DNA of 64,000 nt, taken from the NCBI GenBank assembly GCA_910577335.1, contig CAJTMJ010000001.1, forward strand, positions 1 through 64,000. The letters are read 5' to 3'. The number at the start of each line of letters is the position of its first letter. The stretch's first letter is position 1. The notes below the pieces were generated by a model. The model was not told the DNA's origin. It was given only the letters and a program-made list of their open reading frames with translations, and did not search any database. This stretch comes from an uncultured Duncaniella sp. (GTDB lineage: Bacteria > Bacteroidota > Bacteroidia > Bacteroidales > Muribaculaceae). The position numbers and the translations under genes are program-made. Shown piece by piece: positions 27,156-35,766 of the stretch.

Positions 27156-27872
27156 TTGAAATCTATAACGTCATTCATACCGAATACAATCACTTGCCTC
27201 AACCTGATTTCAGGCTGTATGGCTGTGGTTTGCGCCTTCCATCTTGATTCGTTTTTATGGGGGCTTTCAGCTCTCGACTGGGCTTTCATATTTATCGGGG
27301 CGGCAGCACTGTTTGATTTTTGCGACGGACTTTCTGCCCGCACACTCCATGCCTATTCTCCAATGGGTAAGGAGCTCGATTCACTCAGCGATTTGGTAAG
27401 TTTCGGGTTAGCACCGGCATTTTTGGTTATGAATACCATGCGTATGGAGGAGGGTCCTATATGGCTTTCATGGTTCTCCCTGCTGATAGCTCTCGCCGGG
27501 GCTTTGCGCCTTGCTAAATTTAACGTGGATACACGTCAGACCACCTCGTTCATAGGGTTGCCTATTCCGGCAAACGCCATATTCTGGATAGGGACTCTTG
27601 CTTGGCTACGCTCTCATTCCTATCCCGGAGACATCGTTATGCTCATACTGATAGTCTTGATGTCGTTCCTCATGGTCAGCGAGATAAAGATGTTCTCACT
27701 TAAGTTTTCATCGCTTAATTTCAGAGAGAACGTGCGCCGTTACACAGTCCTTGCAGCTGCGGTTCTGTTTGTAATCACTGAAGGTATCTCAGGGCTTGCA
27801 TGGACTATAATACTTTACATCCTGATTTCGCTTCTTGGGAAGAAAACCGATCCCGATAATGTGAAGGAATAA
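27156..27872 (+). CDS. pssA: CDP-diacylglycerol-serine O-phosphatidyltransferase
   Basis: This 238-residue integral membrane enzyme makes phosphatidylserine from CDP-diacylglycerol and serine. The CDP-alcohol phosphotransferase signature is complete: Asp57-Gly58, Ala61-Arg62, Gly71, Asp75 and Asp79 in FCDGLSARTLHAYSPMGKEL. Several membrane helices follow. The reading frame starts with TTG at 27156; no in-frame ATG lies nearby before the conserved region. The rare start codon may set its level below that of the decarboxylase upstream. Confidence 0.92.
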   Translation: MKSITSFIPNTITCLNLISGCMAVVCAFHLDSFLWGLSALDWAFIFIGAAALFDFCDGLSARTLHAYSPMGKELDSLSDLVSFGLAPAFLVMNTMRMEEGPIWLSWFSLLIALAGALRLAKFNVDTRQTTSFIGLPIPANAIFWIGTLAWLRSHSYPGDIVMLILIVLMSFLMVSEIKMFSLKFSSLNFRENVRRYTVLAAAVLFVITEGISGLAWTIILYILISLLGKKTDPDNVKE

Positions 27873-27939
27873 AAATTTTAGAGATATTTATACCCAGATC
27901 CGTAACATAATCACAGTTAGATACGTTTAAGTAAATGTT

Positions 27940-28296
27940 ATGTTTACTTTTTTAGCAACCATATTTCTTATATATCTGGTGTGGCTTCTGATTAAGCCAC
28001 TCCTTGTGTCATACGCCCGTCGGAAATACACTGAGAGGGTCAATGACATATTCGGGCAGGCGTTCGGTACGCCTCCTCCCGGTTACCAATCGGCTGGTAA
28101 CCGGCAAAGAAAGGAAAACCCGTTTGAAGGTTATTATCGCCGTAAAAAAAGGAAAATATTCTCGAAAGACGAAGGCGAATACATAGACTTCGTGGAGATT
28201 GACGAGAAAGTCGATTACTCAAGTAGGGAACAGAAAAGAGAATCCCATCCCCGTGAACCTCAGGTCTCGGATGCTGAATGGGAAGATATAAAGTAG
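27940..28296 (+). CDS. DUF4834-family small membrane protein
   Basis: This 118-residue protein has one N-terminal hydrophobic helix (FLATIFLIYLVWLLIKPLLV), then a highly charged soluble tail. The tail contains FGQAFGTPPPGYQS, GYYRRKKRKIFSKDEGEYID and the ending VSDAEWEDIK. This pattern fits DUF4834, a Bacteroidetes family of unknown function. It lies 68 bases after pssA and is followed by a strong terminator, so it may share the transcript. Confidence 0.75.
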   Translation: MFTFLATIFLIYLVWLLIKPLLVSYARRKYTERVNDIFGQAFGTPPPGYQSAGNRQRKENPFEGYYRRKKRKIFSKDEGEYIDFVEIDEKVDYSSREQKRESHPREPQVSDAEWEDIK

Positions 28297-28301
28297 AAAA
28301 C

Positions 28302-28340
28302 AAAAAGGGTTCCGAACCGCTGCGGTTCGGAACCCTTTTT
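28302..28340. terminator. Perfect bidirectional terminator
   Basis: AAAAAGGGTTCCGAACCGC is mirrored by GCGGTTCGGAACCCTTTTT almost without a loop. A-runs and T-runs on both sides let it end transcription of the DUF4834 gene and of the convergent OmpA gene. Confidence 0.95.
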
Positions 28341-28377
28341 GTTTTCACCATACTATTTTAAACAGCTGTTGCCGGGT

Positions 28378-30270
28378 TTATTTACTTGGCATGAGGTACT
28401 GGATATGAACTTTCACGCAACGGTTCATCTTGGCGTTAAGACCTCGTGTGGATGGGTCGTTTACCTGTCCAATACCGTTTTGGGCGTTTTTGAATGTGTT
28501 TACTCTATAAATCTTAGAGTCCACATTGTTGAAGTATCCGGAATTTTTGAGCCAGTTGAGCACGGTGTTGGCACGGTTTTGCGATAATGCTTGGTTGCGC
28601 TCGAAACCTATACGCTTCGCATCGGGACCTGAGTAGTTGTCCTGACTTGTGGCAAGACCTTCGACTTGGATGGATGTTATGGCTCCGTTGTTGATTATGT
28701 CTTGTATTATTTCCACTGTCTCAGGGTCGGTATGCAAGGCTATATGTCCGTCGTTAGAGGTCAAAGCCGCATACATATCGGCAAGGCTGACGAGGTATTC
28801 GCTACGATCTATGTCGAAATATTTACGTATGGTCTCCAAGCCGTTATGGGCATTTAGCCCGTAGGTTTGGGTTTCGTAATAGTTATCCTCGTTGAGCAGC
28901 TTCTGATCAAGTGTGGCGTCATCTATACGGTAGTGCCATAGGTGATGGTCGCCGTATATGGGTGAATAATAATATCCTGCTTTTTCACGGAAGTCTGCCA
29001 TATCTTTAGCATTCATGCTAAGAGATATCGGACCTTCTCCCATTTCGTAACCGCGGGGTATGAAATCGATGGCTATATCTTGGTTTGCCGCTTCGGTAGG
29101 TATATTTTCAGTCTTAAGCCCTTTCAGTGTCTTACCGTTAAGGATGTGTGACGCCACATCGCCACGATCTACGAATCGTTTCTGTGTGTATATACCATTG
29201 GTAAGATAGTCAATGGCATTGACATTCTCACCCGGGACGTTCGGGGCATCATTACGTCCGGAGTAGTTGTTGGGGTAGAACACATAGAAAGTTACTTCAG
29301 TGTATTTTGACGGTACAGAAGCTGTTATGACAGTCTCCTTGGCACGTACTTCCCGTATCTGGCGTTCACGGTAGTCGCGTGTGTAGGTATGGGTTGCTCC
29401 CATCTTCCATGCTCGGCTTCTGCTTTTGCCGAGATAGAAGGTGAAACCAAGGTCGATTCCAAGGTTTGAGTCCCATTTATTTGCCGCCTTGTCTGCCTGT
29501 CCGTATTCAAGGTCGAAGTTGGTCTGATAGAATATACCTCGTGCCTTAACGTCGAGTGACACACGCTTTGATTTGGTGAAGAAACGGCTATACTGGAATT
29601 CGAGATGACCCGACCATTCATTGTCAGAGCCGTGTGAGTGCCCAAATCCCATGTGATGCACACCACCTATGCCAGCGGTGAACAGGAATTGATTCATAAG
29701 CTTAGGACTCATATAGCCTTCATAGCCTAAAAAGAGACGTGAGAGATTGAATACCACACTTCCGCTTATATCCCACCATCGGGTGCGCATTTTGCGATAT
29801 GGAGTTCCGTCAGGTTTTTGCATAATAGGTCCGTAGCCGTAATGACCTGTGGTATAGCCTGTATAGCCTTCGGAATTGGAGCGTATGAATTCGAATTTAA
29901 TACCGATGCCCGGTGTGAACCATTTTCCCACACCTACACCAAAATCGGGCGTCAGGGTGCCGTTGAATTTTCCCATGCTGGAGTAATCGCCTCGGAATGA
30001 ATGTATACCTGCCGTGGCAAATACAAACCAGTTTTTCCCAAATTTGTTTGTGACAACTGAATATGGTTCGTGAGTTTCTTTAACCACTTGATTTACAGTG
30101 GGTGCTACAGATTCGGTAGTATCCTGATATACAATATTATAGTCCTTGTATTTCTTGTCAAAATCCTCGTATGAGTTAGGGGTTTGAGCTGATAGAAATG
30201 GAGCTGTCAGGAGTGAGAATCCGATTGCCAGTAATTGGGTTGACTTTCGAATGCTTTTGCACTGCTTCAT
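28378..30270 (-). CDS. OmpA-family outer-membrane protein
   Basis: This 630-residue protein has a signal peptide (QLLAIGFSLLTAPFLSAQ). The N-terminal half is rich in aromatic beta-strands (NWFVFATAGIHSFRGDYSSM, GVGVGKWFTPGIGIKFEFIR) and ends such blocks with GFTFYLGKS, consistent with an outer-membrane barrel. The C-terminal domain (about residues 510-620) contains ITSIQVEGLATSQDNYSGPD and ERNQALSQNRANTVLNWLKN, the OmpA-type peptidoglycan-binding motif. It probably links the outer membrane to peptidoglycan. It stands alone between the lipid genes and the glycan operon. Confidence 0.85.
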   Translation of the reverse strand: MKQCKSIRKSTQLLAIGFSLLTAPFLSAQTPNSYEDFDKKYKDYNIVYQDTTESVAPTVNQVVKETHEPYSVVTNKFGKNWFVFATAGIHSFRGDYSSMGKFNGTLTPDFGVGVGKWFTPGIGIKFEFIRSNSEGYTGYTTGHYGYGPIMQKPDGTPYRKMRTRWWDISGSVVFNLSRLFLGYEGYMSPKLMNQFLFTAGIGGVHHMGFGHSHGSDNEWSGHLEFQYSRFFTKSKRVSLDVKARGIFYQTNFDLEYGQADKAANKWDSNLGIDLGFTFYLGKSRSRAWKMGATHTYTRDYRERQIREVRAKETVITASVPSKYTEVTFYVFYPNNYSGRNDAPNVPGENVNAIDYLTNGIYTQKRFVDRGDVASHILNGKTLKGLKTENIPTEAANQDIAIDFIPRGYEMGEGPISLSMNAKDMADFREKAGYYYSPIYGDHHLWHYRIDDATLDQKLLNEDNYYETQTYGLNAHNGLETIRKYFDIDRSEYLVSLADMYAALTSNDGHIALHTDPETVEIIQDIINNGAITSIQVEGLATSQDNYSGPDAKRIGFERNQALSQNRANTVLNWLKNSGYFNNVDSKIYRVNTFKNAQNGIGQVNDPSTRGLNAKMNRCVKVHIQYLMPSK

Positions 30271-30365
30271 GAGTAAATTTGGTAGTTTTTATCTTAGTGA
30301 ATGGTCGTCTTGCTTAATGTGAATGGAGAAGACGTAAATGGAAATGTTATGTAGTTTGCGAGTCA

Positions 30366-32042
30366 CTAAAGTGAATGGATGTTTTCATGTGCAAGTCGTC
30401 GAGTGAGGGGCGGGGCATTTGTGAAATGCCGTAAATGCCTGAGATCGGCTTTGACTTGTATCGGGGGAGGGTCGAGGGCAGAGTATGGAGAGTTGGGACT
30501 GCTAAGGAATTCGGGAACTATCCGCTTCATCAGTTTCACCGTCTTGATAGCATCGTATGTTAGTGCCGTTTCAATCAGTGAGTTCACAAGGTTGCGAGTT
30601 ATGGTGAAATCGGTGGGTATCACTTTCGCTCTCTTGATTTTTGGATGGGTGGTCGGACATACTATTTCCGATGCCGTAAGCACTTCCTCATATAATTTTT
30701 CTCCCGGTCGGAGACCAGTGTATTCGATGCGTATATTTAATTTCCCGCTTAGGGCTATCATTCGCCGGGCAAGGTTGACAATTTTAACCGGTTTACCCAT
30801 GTCGAATGCAAATATTTCACCACCTTTACCGATGCTTACGGCTTGCAGAACAAGGTTGCAGGCTTCATTTATGAGCATGAAATATCTTACTATTTTAGGA
30901 TGGGTTACCAGCACTGGACCTCCACGGCGTATCTGGTCACGGAATGTAGGAATAACCGAACCGTTGCTGCCAAGGACGTTTCCGAACCGGGTGGTGATGA
31001 ACTGACATTCGTTCTGTGCGTTGGAGAGGCTTTGGCAGTATATTTCGCAAATGCGTTTGGAACAGCCCATCACGTTTGTAGGATTCACAGCCTTGTCAGT
31101 GCTTATCATCACGAATTTTTTCACCTTGTAGGCGACTGCGAGGTCGGCTATCTTCTTTGTGCCGTCTATATTATTGAGGACGCTCTCTATCGGATTGTCC
31201 TCCATCATCGGCACATGCTTATAGGCTGCGGCATGGAACACAAGCTCCGGACGATACGAGGCAAATATATTTTCCATGCGATGTGAGTGGCATATATTCG
31301 CCACCAGTGTCACGCAGTCAAGATCCGGATAGTTATAATCCATATCCACACGCACTTTGTGTAGTGGTGATTCGGCAGAGTCTATCAATATCAGCTGCGC
31401 AGGTGCTGATTCGGCAAGCAGTTTAACGAGTTCGCTTCCGATGCTTCCGGCTGCTCCTGTGACAAGAATACGCTTTCCGCATATATGTGATCGTATCTCA
31501 TCCTTATCCACCTCTATAGGCTCACGAGGGAGCAGGTCTTCCATTTCAAGGTTGATGAGGGTATCTGAGTTATAGCCGTAAGCACCTCCGTTAGAAGCAT
31601 GTTTTAAATAGATATCGTAGATTACCTTCGCTATCATTCTTAATCCGCACATCAGTCCTGCGGCTATAAGTGTCAGCAGCACGAGGTCCCTGAAGCGGAT
31701 TGCCAAAAAGAATGAGTCGGCATGGCAAAAGATTCGCCCTATCATTATTAAAAACACACCGACAAAAAGCGATGCGCATGTGCGAGCGAGGTCAATGACT
31801 GTAGTGTGGCGAATTATCCCTGAATATGTATGGAAAATGCATATACCTATTATGAAGCAGATCATATAGGCGAGCATTGTGGGGGCGAGTAGTCCCAGTT
31901 GTCCGACAGTGAATGCGAGACCATGATTAAGTGCATACGCCATTATGCCCGATAAATATATTATCGTGCAATCGGTGGCAAAGACGAGCCAAAACGGCAG
32001 AGCGTCTTTTGATATGTACCAATCTATCAGTCTTTGACGCAT
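30366..32042 (-). CDS. EpsC/CapD-type sugar nucleotide dehydratase, shortened
   Basis: This 558-residue inner-membrane protein has four N-terminal helices (about residues 15-140). A Rossmann domain follows with KRILVTGAAGSIGSELVKLL near residue 190. The motifs HAAAYKHVPMMEDNP and MISTDKAVNPTNVMGCSKR are those of UDP-GlcNAc 4,6-dehydratases of the PglF/WbpM class. These make the 4-keto sugar used for bacillosamine or QuiNAc. The usual extra nucleotide-binding-like domain between helices and catalytic domain is missing: only about 45 residues lie there. It overlaps the aminotransferase gene by 16 bases, which supports successive steps. Confidence 0.88.
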   Translation of the reverse strand: MRQRLIDWYISKDALPFWLVFATDCTIIYLSGIMAYALNHGLAFTVGQLGLLAPTMLAYMICFIIGICIFHTYSGIIRHTTVIDLARTCASLFVGVFLIMIGRIFCHADSFFLAIRFRDLVLLTLIAAGLMCGLRMIAKVIYDIYLKHASNGGAYGYNSDTLINLEMEDLLPREPIEVDKDEIRSHICGKRILVTGAAGSIGSELVKLLAESAPAQLILIDSAESPLHKVRVDMDYNYPDLDCVTLVANICHSHRMENIFASYRPELVFHAAAYKHVPMMEDNPIESVLNNIDGTKKIADLAVAYKVKKFVMISTDKAVNPTNVMGCSKRICEIYCQSLSNAQNECQFITTRFGNVLGSNGSVIPTFRDQIRRGGPVLVTHPKIVRYFMLINEACNLVLQAVSIGKGGEIFAFDMGKPVKIVNLARRMIALSGKLNIRIEYTGLRPGEKLYEEVLTASEIVCPTTHPKIKRAKVIPTDFTITRNLVNSLIETALTYDAIKTVKLMKRIVPEFLSSPNSPYSALDPPPIQVKADLRHLRHFTNAPPLTRRLAHENIHSL

Positions 32043-33187
32043 TTTTTGATTTCTGAAACTATCATTTTAACATCTTCGGGAGTGACCCACGGACCTGAGG
32101 GTAGGCAAAGCCCTTGTGAGAAAAGATTCTCGCTTACACCATTCAGATAAGCCGGTGCATCGGCAAATATAGGCTGAAGGTGCATGGGCTTCCATAGCGG
32201 ACGGGTCTCCACGTTGAGAGTTTGGAGGTGTTGGCGTAGGTCTTCGGGAGCTACACCGGTTTTCTTCGGGTCAATAAGTATGGTGCTGAGCCAGAAATTG
32301 CTTTTGCTGTCAGGTGTTGGGTCGGAATGGTAGGTGATGCCATCGATTTCGGCAAAAAGTTCGCTGTAGAGTGCGGCGAGTGCCCTGTGGTGGGCAATAT
32401 GTTCCTCAAGTATGGTCATCTGTCCTCGTCCGATAGCGGCACATATATTGCTCATACGGTAGTTGAACCCGATATGCTCGTGCTGGTAGTAGGGGAAAGG
32501 CTCACGTGCCTGTGTGGAGTAGAACACACAGCGTTTTTTGCTTTCCATGTCGGGACATACAAGGGCACCGCCACCTGAGGTGGTTATCATCTTATTGCCG
32601 TTGAAGCTAAGCACTCCGTAATCGCCAAGTGTGGCGCATTTTTTACCTTTGTATTCGGAGCCGAGTGCTTCAGCCGCATCTTCAATCACGGGTATTCCCC
32701 ATTTAGCAGCTACAGCAAGAATCTCATCCATCATGGCAGGCATTCCGTAGAGGTGTACCACTATGATTGCTTTGGGCTTCTTTCCTGTTTTAGCCACTCG
32801 GTCGGTTATCGCCTCATCAAGCAGATCCGGCGACATGTTCCATGACGCATCCTCGCTGTCAACAAATACCGGTGTGGCACCTTGGTAGGCTATAGGATTT
32901 GCCGATGCGGCAAATGTGAATGACTGGCATATCACTTCATCTCCTTTCCCGACTCCTAGAAGCACGAGGGCAAGATGTATGGCAGCCGTGCCGGCAGATA
33001 CAACCGCAACCTCCTTGGAAGAGGCTGAGGCATTTCCGTCGGTAAGGTATTGTTTAAGCTCTACCTCGAATGCATCAACATTAGGTCCAAGGGGAACAAC
33101 CCAGTTATCGGCAAAAGCCTCGTCAATGAAACGTTGTTCGTTACCGCTCATGTGGGCAAGACAAAGATGTATTTTTTTATGTGACAT
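32027..33187 (-). CDS. DegT/DnrJ-type sugar aminotransferase
   Basis: This 386-residue PLP enzyme transfers an amino group to a keto sugar nucleotide. Visible motifs are VVSAGTAAIHLALVLLGVGK (cofactor phosphate binding), FVDSEDASWNMSP, PVIEDAAEALGSEYKGKKCA (with the PLP-pairing Asp) and FNGNKMITTSGGGALV, where the Lys forms the Schiff base. It resembles PglE-like 4-aminotransferases. The neighbouring dehydratase would supply the 4-keto substrate and the phosphoglycosyl transferase would use the product. The exact sugar is inference. Confidence 0.9.
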   Translation of the reverse strand: MSHKKIHLCLAHMSGNEQRFIDEAFADNWVVPLGPNVDAFEVELKQYLTDGNASASSKEVAVVSAGTAAIHLALVLLGVGKGDEVICQSFTFAASANPIAYQGATPVFVDSEDASWNMSPDLLDEAITDRVAKTGKKPKAIIVVHLYGMPAMMDEILAVAAKWGIPVIEDAAEALGSEYKGKKCATLGDYGVLSFNGNKMITTSGGGALVCPDMESKKRCVFYSTQAREPFPYYQHEHIGFNYRMSNICAAIGRGQMTILEEHIAHHRALAALYSELFAEIDGITYHSDPTPDSKSNFWLSTILIDPKKTGVAPEDLRQHLQTLNVETRPLWKPMHLQPIFADAPAYLNGVSENLFSQGLCLPSGPWVTPEDVKMIVSEIKKCVKD

Positions 33188-33203
33188 GGTTGGTTCTATC
33201 CGA

Positions 33204-33791
33204 TTATAGTGATGATGGAATGAGAGTCTGCATTATTATTTTCAGATCTCCTATGAAAGTGTGATTTGAGAGGTAGGAGAGATTTATTTTTACCTTATCC
33301 GGGAAAATAATTTCATCGTTATATTTCTGTGGATCATCTTGAGCGGCAAGTATTTGTTCCTCGTTGCGGTATTTTAGTGTTGCCGGACCGGTTATTCCCG
33401 GTTTCAATTCAAGTATCCCTCTGTCGTTTCCTGAAAGCTTGTCGGCATATCCGGGCACATCAGGTCGTGGTCCTACCAAGCTCATATCTCCACATAACAC
33501 ATTCCAAAGCTCAGGAAGCTCATCAAGCTTGTATCTTCGTAATATAGCTCCTAAGGGTGTGATACGTGATTCACCAGCAACACTGATTGAAGAACCCGAA
33601 TGAACAGGTGTCATGGTTCGGAACTTAACCAGAGTGAAAAGTTTTCCATAACGTCCCACTCGTTTTTGCCGGAACAATATAGGCGCTCCCGGCATTCTGA
33701 ATGCAATCAGAAGGGCGAGAATAAGCATGAGCGGCATAAGTAAAATTATTCCGGTCAATGCCATGGAACGATCAAAAACTTCTTTCAACAT
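33204..33791 (-). CDS. Small phosphoglycosyl transferase (PglC/WcaJ-like)
   Basis: This 195-residue monotopic membrane enzyme transfers a sugar phosphate from a UDP sugar to undecaprenyl phosphate, the first step of glycan assembly. The N-terminal re-entrant helix is MALTGIILLMPLMLILALLI. KRVGRYGKLFTLVKFRTM and KLDELPELWNVLCGDMSLVG contain the family's conserved residues, including the catalytic Asp-Glu, and GPRPD follows. Its small size fits the PglC type without the extra N-terminal membrane domain. It has its own promoter upstream. Confidence 0.9.
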   Translation of the reverse strand: MLKEVFDRSMALTGIILLMPLMLILALLIAFRMPGAPILFRQKRVGRYGKLFTLVKFRTMTPVHSGSSISVAGESRITPLGAILRRYKLDELPELWNVLCGDMSLVGPRPDVPGYADKLSGNDRGILELKPGITGPATLKYRNEEQILAAQDDPQKYNDEIIFPDKVKINLSYLSNHTFIGDLKIIMQTLIPSSL

Positions 33792-33925
33792 TTCTGACGG
33801 GGAGAAAGAAAGTTGTTTTACTGTGAGCTACTATATTTGTGGTTATAAATCAAATCCTTATGCAAGAAACATTCGGTGCAGAGAAACAATTCCAAAGAAA
33901 TGTAGGTTTGCCTGATTTATATCTG

Positions 33926-33956
33926 CAAAAGTAATAAAAAACAATGAATGTGCAAA
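33926..33956 (-). promoter_or_regulatory. Internal promoter of the glycan region
   Basis: Read on the minus strand, TTTG (33956-33953) and TACTTTTG (33933-33926) are 19 bases apart. This would drive the phosphoglycosyl transferase, aminotransferase and dehydratase genes separately from the long upstream operon. The rest of 33792-34020 shows no gene. Confidence 0.6.
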
Positions 33957-34020
33957 CTTTTAGTTGTGAAAACAATATTTGAAATAATTAAATATTAGGT
34001 TTTTGACTATAGGCGAGACT

Positions 34021-34623
34021 CTATTTGGTTATATCGCTATGAGGATGACAGGCTATAAGCAGATAGCTATCCGAAAGCTGTTTGACTATTGTGGCATTAC
34101 ATCCCTTACGACATGAGTTTAAGGATGGTTGATTATTTTCAGATATGGTTGCAAACATGCGTATTCCGGCTTCATTGCAGATATTGGTAGCTATAGACCA
34201 CATTTTAGTGCCAATCCCTTTTCCGCCGTAATTGTCATCGACTATAAGACCATGAAATGCTTTTCCGATAAAAAAGCATCGGAGGAAATGATAACCTATG
34301 ATACTATTGCCGTCAGTGACCTTCATCATGATAAATGAATGGTTTGAAAGCATTGATTTAAGAGTGTCAATGTCAAATTTATGCGGATTGAAGTGTTGGA
34401 GCCGGTTGTTGGGGATAGAGGTTAGAAAATGAGATAAATTCTGAATATCGGCATAGGTTACAGGACTCCATTCAAAATTCAGATGTCTGGAGGACAAGAT
34501 TATCTTGGATGCGATTTTATGCAATTTAGGGTAACGAATACGCATTATCGATCCGTTGACAAATTCAACCACATTCCATAATAGGGGGAAGGAGTGTTTA
34601 ATTTTAATTAATAGTCCGGTCAT
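34021..34623 (-). CDS. GNAT-type N-acetyltransferase in the glycan operon
   Basis: This 200-residue protein carries the GNAT acetyl-CoA motif in FHGLIVDDNYGGKGIGTKMW, followed by SIATNICNEAGIRMFATISE and NQPSLNSC. The N-terminal 60 residues are less typical. The substrate may be an amino sugar nucleotide made by the enzymes downstream, which would complete a 4-acetamido sugar. It is unlike the hexapeptide-repeat enzyme PglD usually paired with them, so this is a guess from context. It overlaps the upstream glycosyltransferase gene by 20 bases and is AT-rich. Confidence 0.75.
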   Translation of the reverse strand: MTGLLIKIKHSFPLLWNVVEFVNGSIMRIRYPKLHKIASKIILSSRHLNFEWSPVTYADIQNLSHFLTSIPNNRLQHFNPHKFDIDTLKSMLSNHSFIMMKVTDGNSIIGYHFLRCFFIGKAFHGLIVDDNYGGKGIGTKMWSIATNICNEAGIRMFATISENNQPSLNSCRKGCNATIVKQLSDSYLLIACHPHSDITK

Positions 34624-35755
34624 TGATTATCTGTCGGTAATAATCTTTTAGGCAATCCATTACGAAGCGTTGGGTGTATTTTGCAATTACATTTTCTCGG
34701 GCTGCTTTCCCCATGGCTTTCAGGGTCGCTTGCGGTGATTTAGCAAGTTTGCGCATAGCGTTTGTGAGAGCTTCGACATTACGAGGTGGAACGATTAGCC
34801 CATTATGACCTTCTCGTATGATTTCTCGTGATCCGTTAATCTCAGTTACGATTGACGGCAGTTCCATTGCTCCGGCTTCAAGAACCACGTTCGGGAAGCC
34901 TTCCCTATAGCTTGGAAATACGAGTATATCGGCAGCTGCCAGCCAAGGTCGAACGTCATTAACCCAACCTTCGGATATGTGTATATGCTTGATTTTTTTG
35001 ATTTCAGAAATGTCAATATCGTCAGATGAGCCCTCGATGTCGCCTACAAGCAGGAGATGATAATCAGTTTCTCCAAGTAGCTTGAACGCTTTAACAAGCT
35101 CCCTCAAACCCTTGTCACCGACAAAACGGCCGATGAAGATAAAGACAATACCCTCAGACGGGATGCCAAATCTCTCTCGGATAGATAATGCTTTGGCAGA
35201 CAGTTCGGGGGATGTTTGGAAGAAGCTTACATCAACCCCTCGGACATTTCCGAATCCAAGAACTTTCAGAGGTTTATTAGTGATGCGATGTGTTATTAAA
35301 TCGGTTTTAACACCTTCCCCTTCAGGTATTATATGCGTGGCTGAGGCACATGTAAGCTTATCGGTGAAAATTAATAATCTACGCTTCAATCCGTGACTGG
35401 TTGGGAACAGTAGTCCGGTAAAAGTGTGTATCCTCACAGGAACACCTGTCAATCTCCCGGCTATCATCCCGAGAAGTCCCGCTTTGGGCGTCATGGTGTG
35501 TAGTATGTCCGGGCGTTCTTTTCGGAATACAGCAATCAGTTTAATCAGAGAAACGAAGTCGCTTAAAGGTGAGATGTTACGGTTCATTTTCACCCCGATA
35601 GCTTTTACTTTTTCCCGTCTTGACAGGTCATCAAGAGATTCATCGGGTGAGGAAAGTGCTATTACTTCATACTCATGCGATAGCTCAGATAGGAACCCTC
35701 GACAGAATATATCGAGCGATGACCCTACCGTAGACATGCGTATCAACTTGAGCAT
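34604..35755 (-). CDS. Family 4 glycosyltransferase (PglA-like)
   Basis: The protein has 383 residues with the GT-B fold of GT4. The N-terminal half has RKERPDILHTMTPKAGLLGM. The C-terminal half has VFIFIGRFVGDKGLRELVKA and the donor-binding run VFPSYREGFPNVVLEAGAME, with the EGFPNVVLE pattern of the E-x7-E motif. Similar enzymes add GalNAc or a related sugar to the first lipid-linked sugar in Pgl systems, so it may add the second residue. It is a cytoplasmic, membrane-associated enzyme. It is preceded by the DUF5683 gene with an 11-base gap. Confidence 0.88.
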   Translation of the reverse strand: MLKLIRMSTVGSSLDIFCRGFLSELSHEYEVIALSSPDESLDDLSRREKVKAIGVKMNRNISPLSDFVSLIKLIAVFRKERPDILHTMTPKAGLLGMIAGRLTGVPVRIHTFTGLLFPTSHGLKRRLLIFTDKLTCASATHIIPEGEGVKTDLITHRITNKPLKVLGFGNVRGVDVSFFQTSPELSAKALSIRERFGIPSEGIVFIFIGRFVGDKGLRELVKAFKLLGETDYHLLLVGDIEGSSDDIDISEIKKIKHIHISEGWVNDVRPWLAAADILVFPSYREGFPNVVLEAGAMELPSIVTEINGSREIIREGHNGLIVPPRNVEALTNAMRKLAKSPQATLKAMGKAARENVIAKYTQRFVMDCLKDYYRQIINDRTIN

Positions 35756-35766
35756 GAGCGGGGAAA

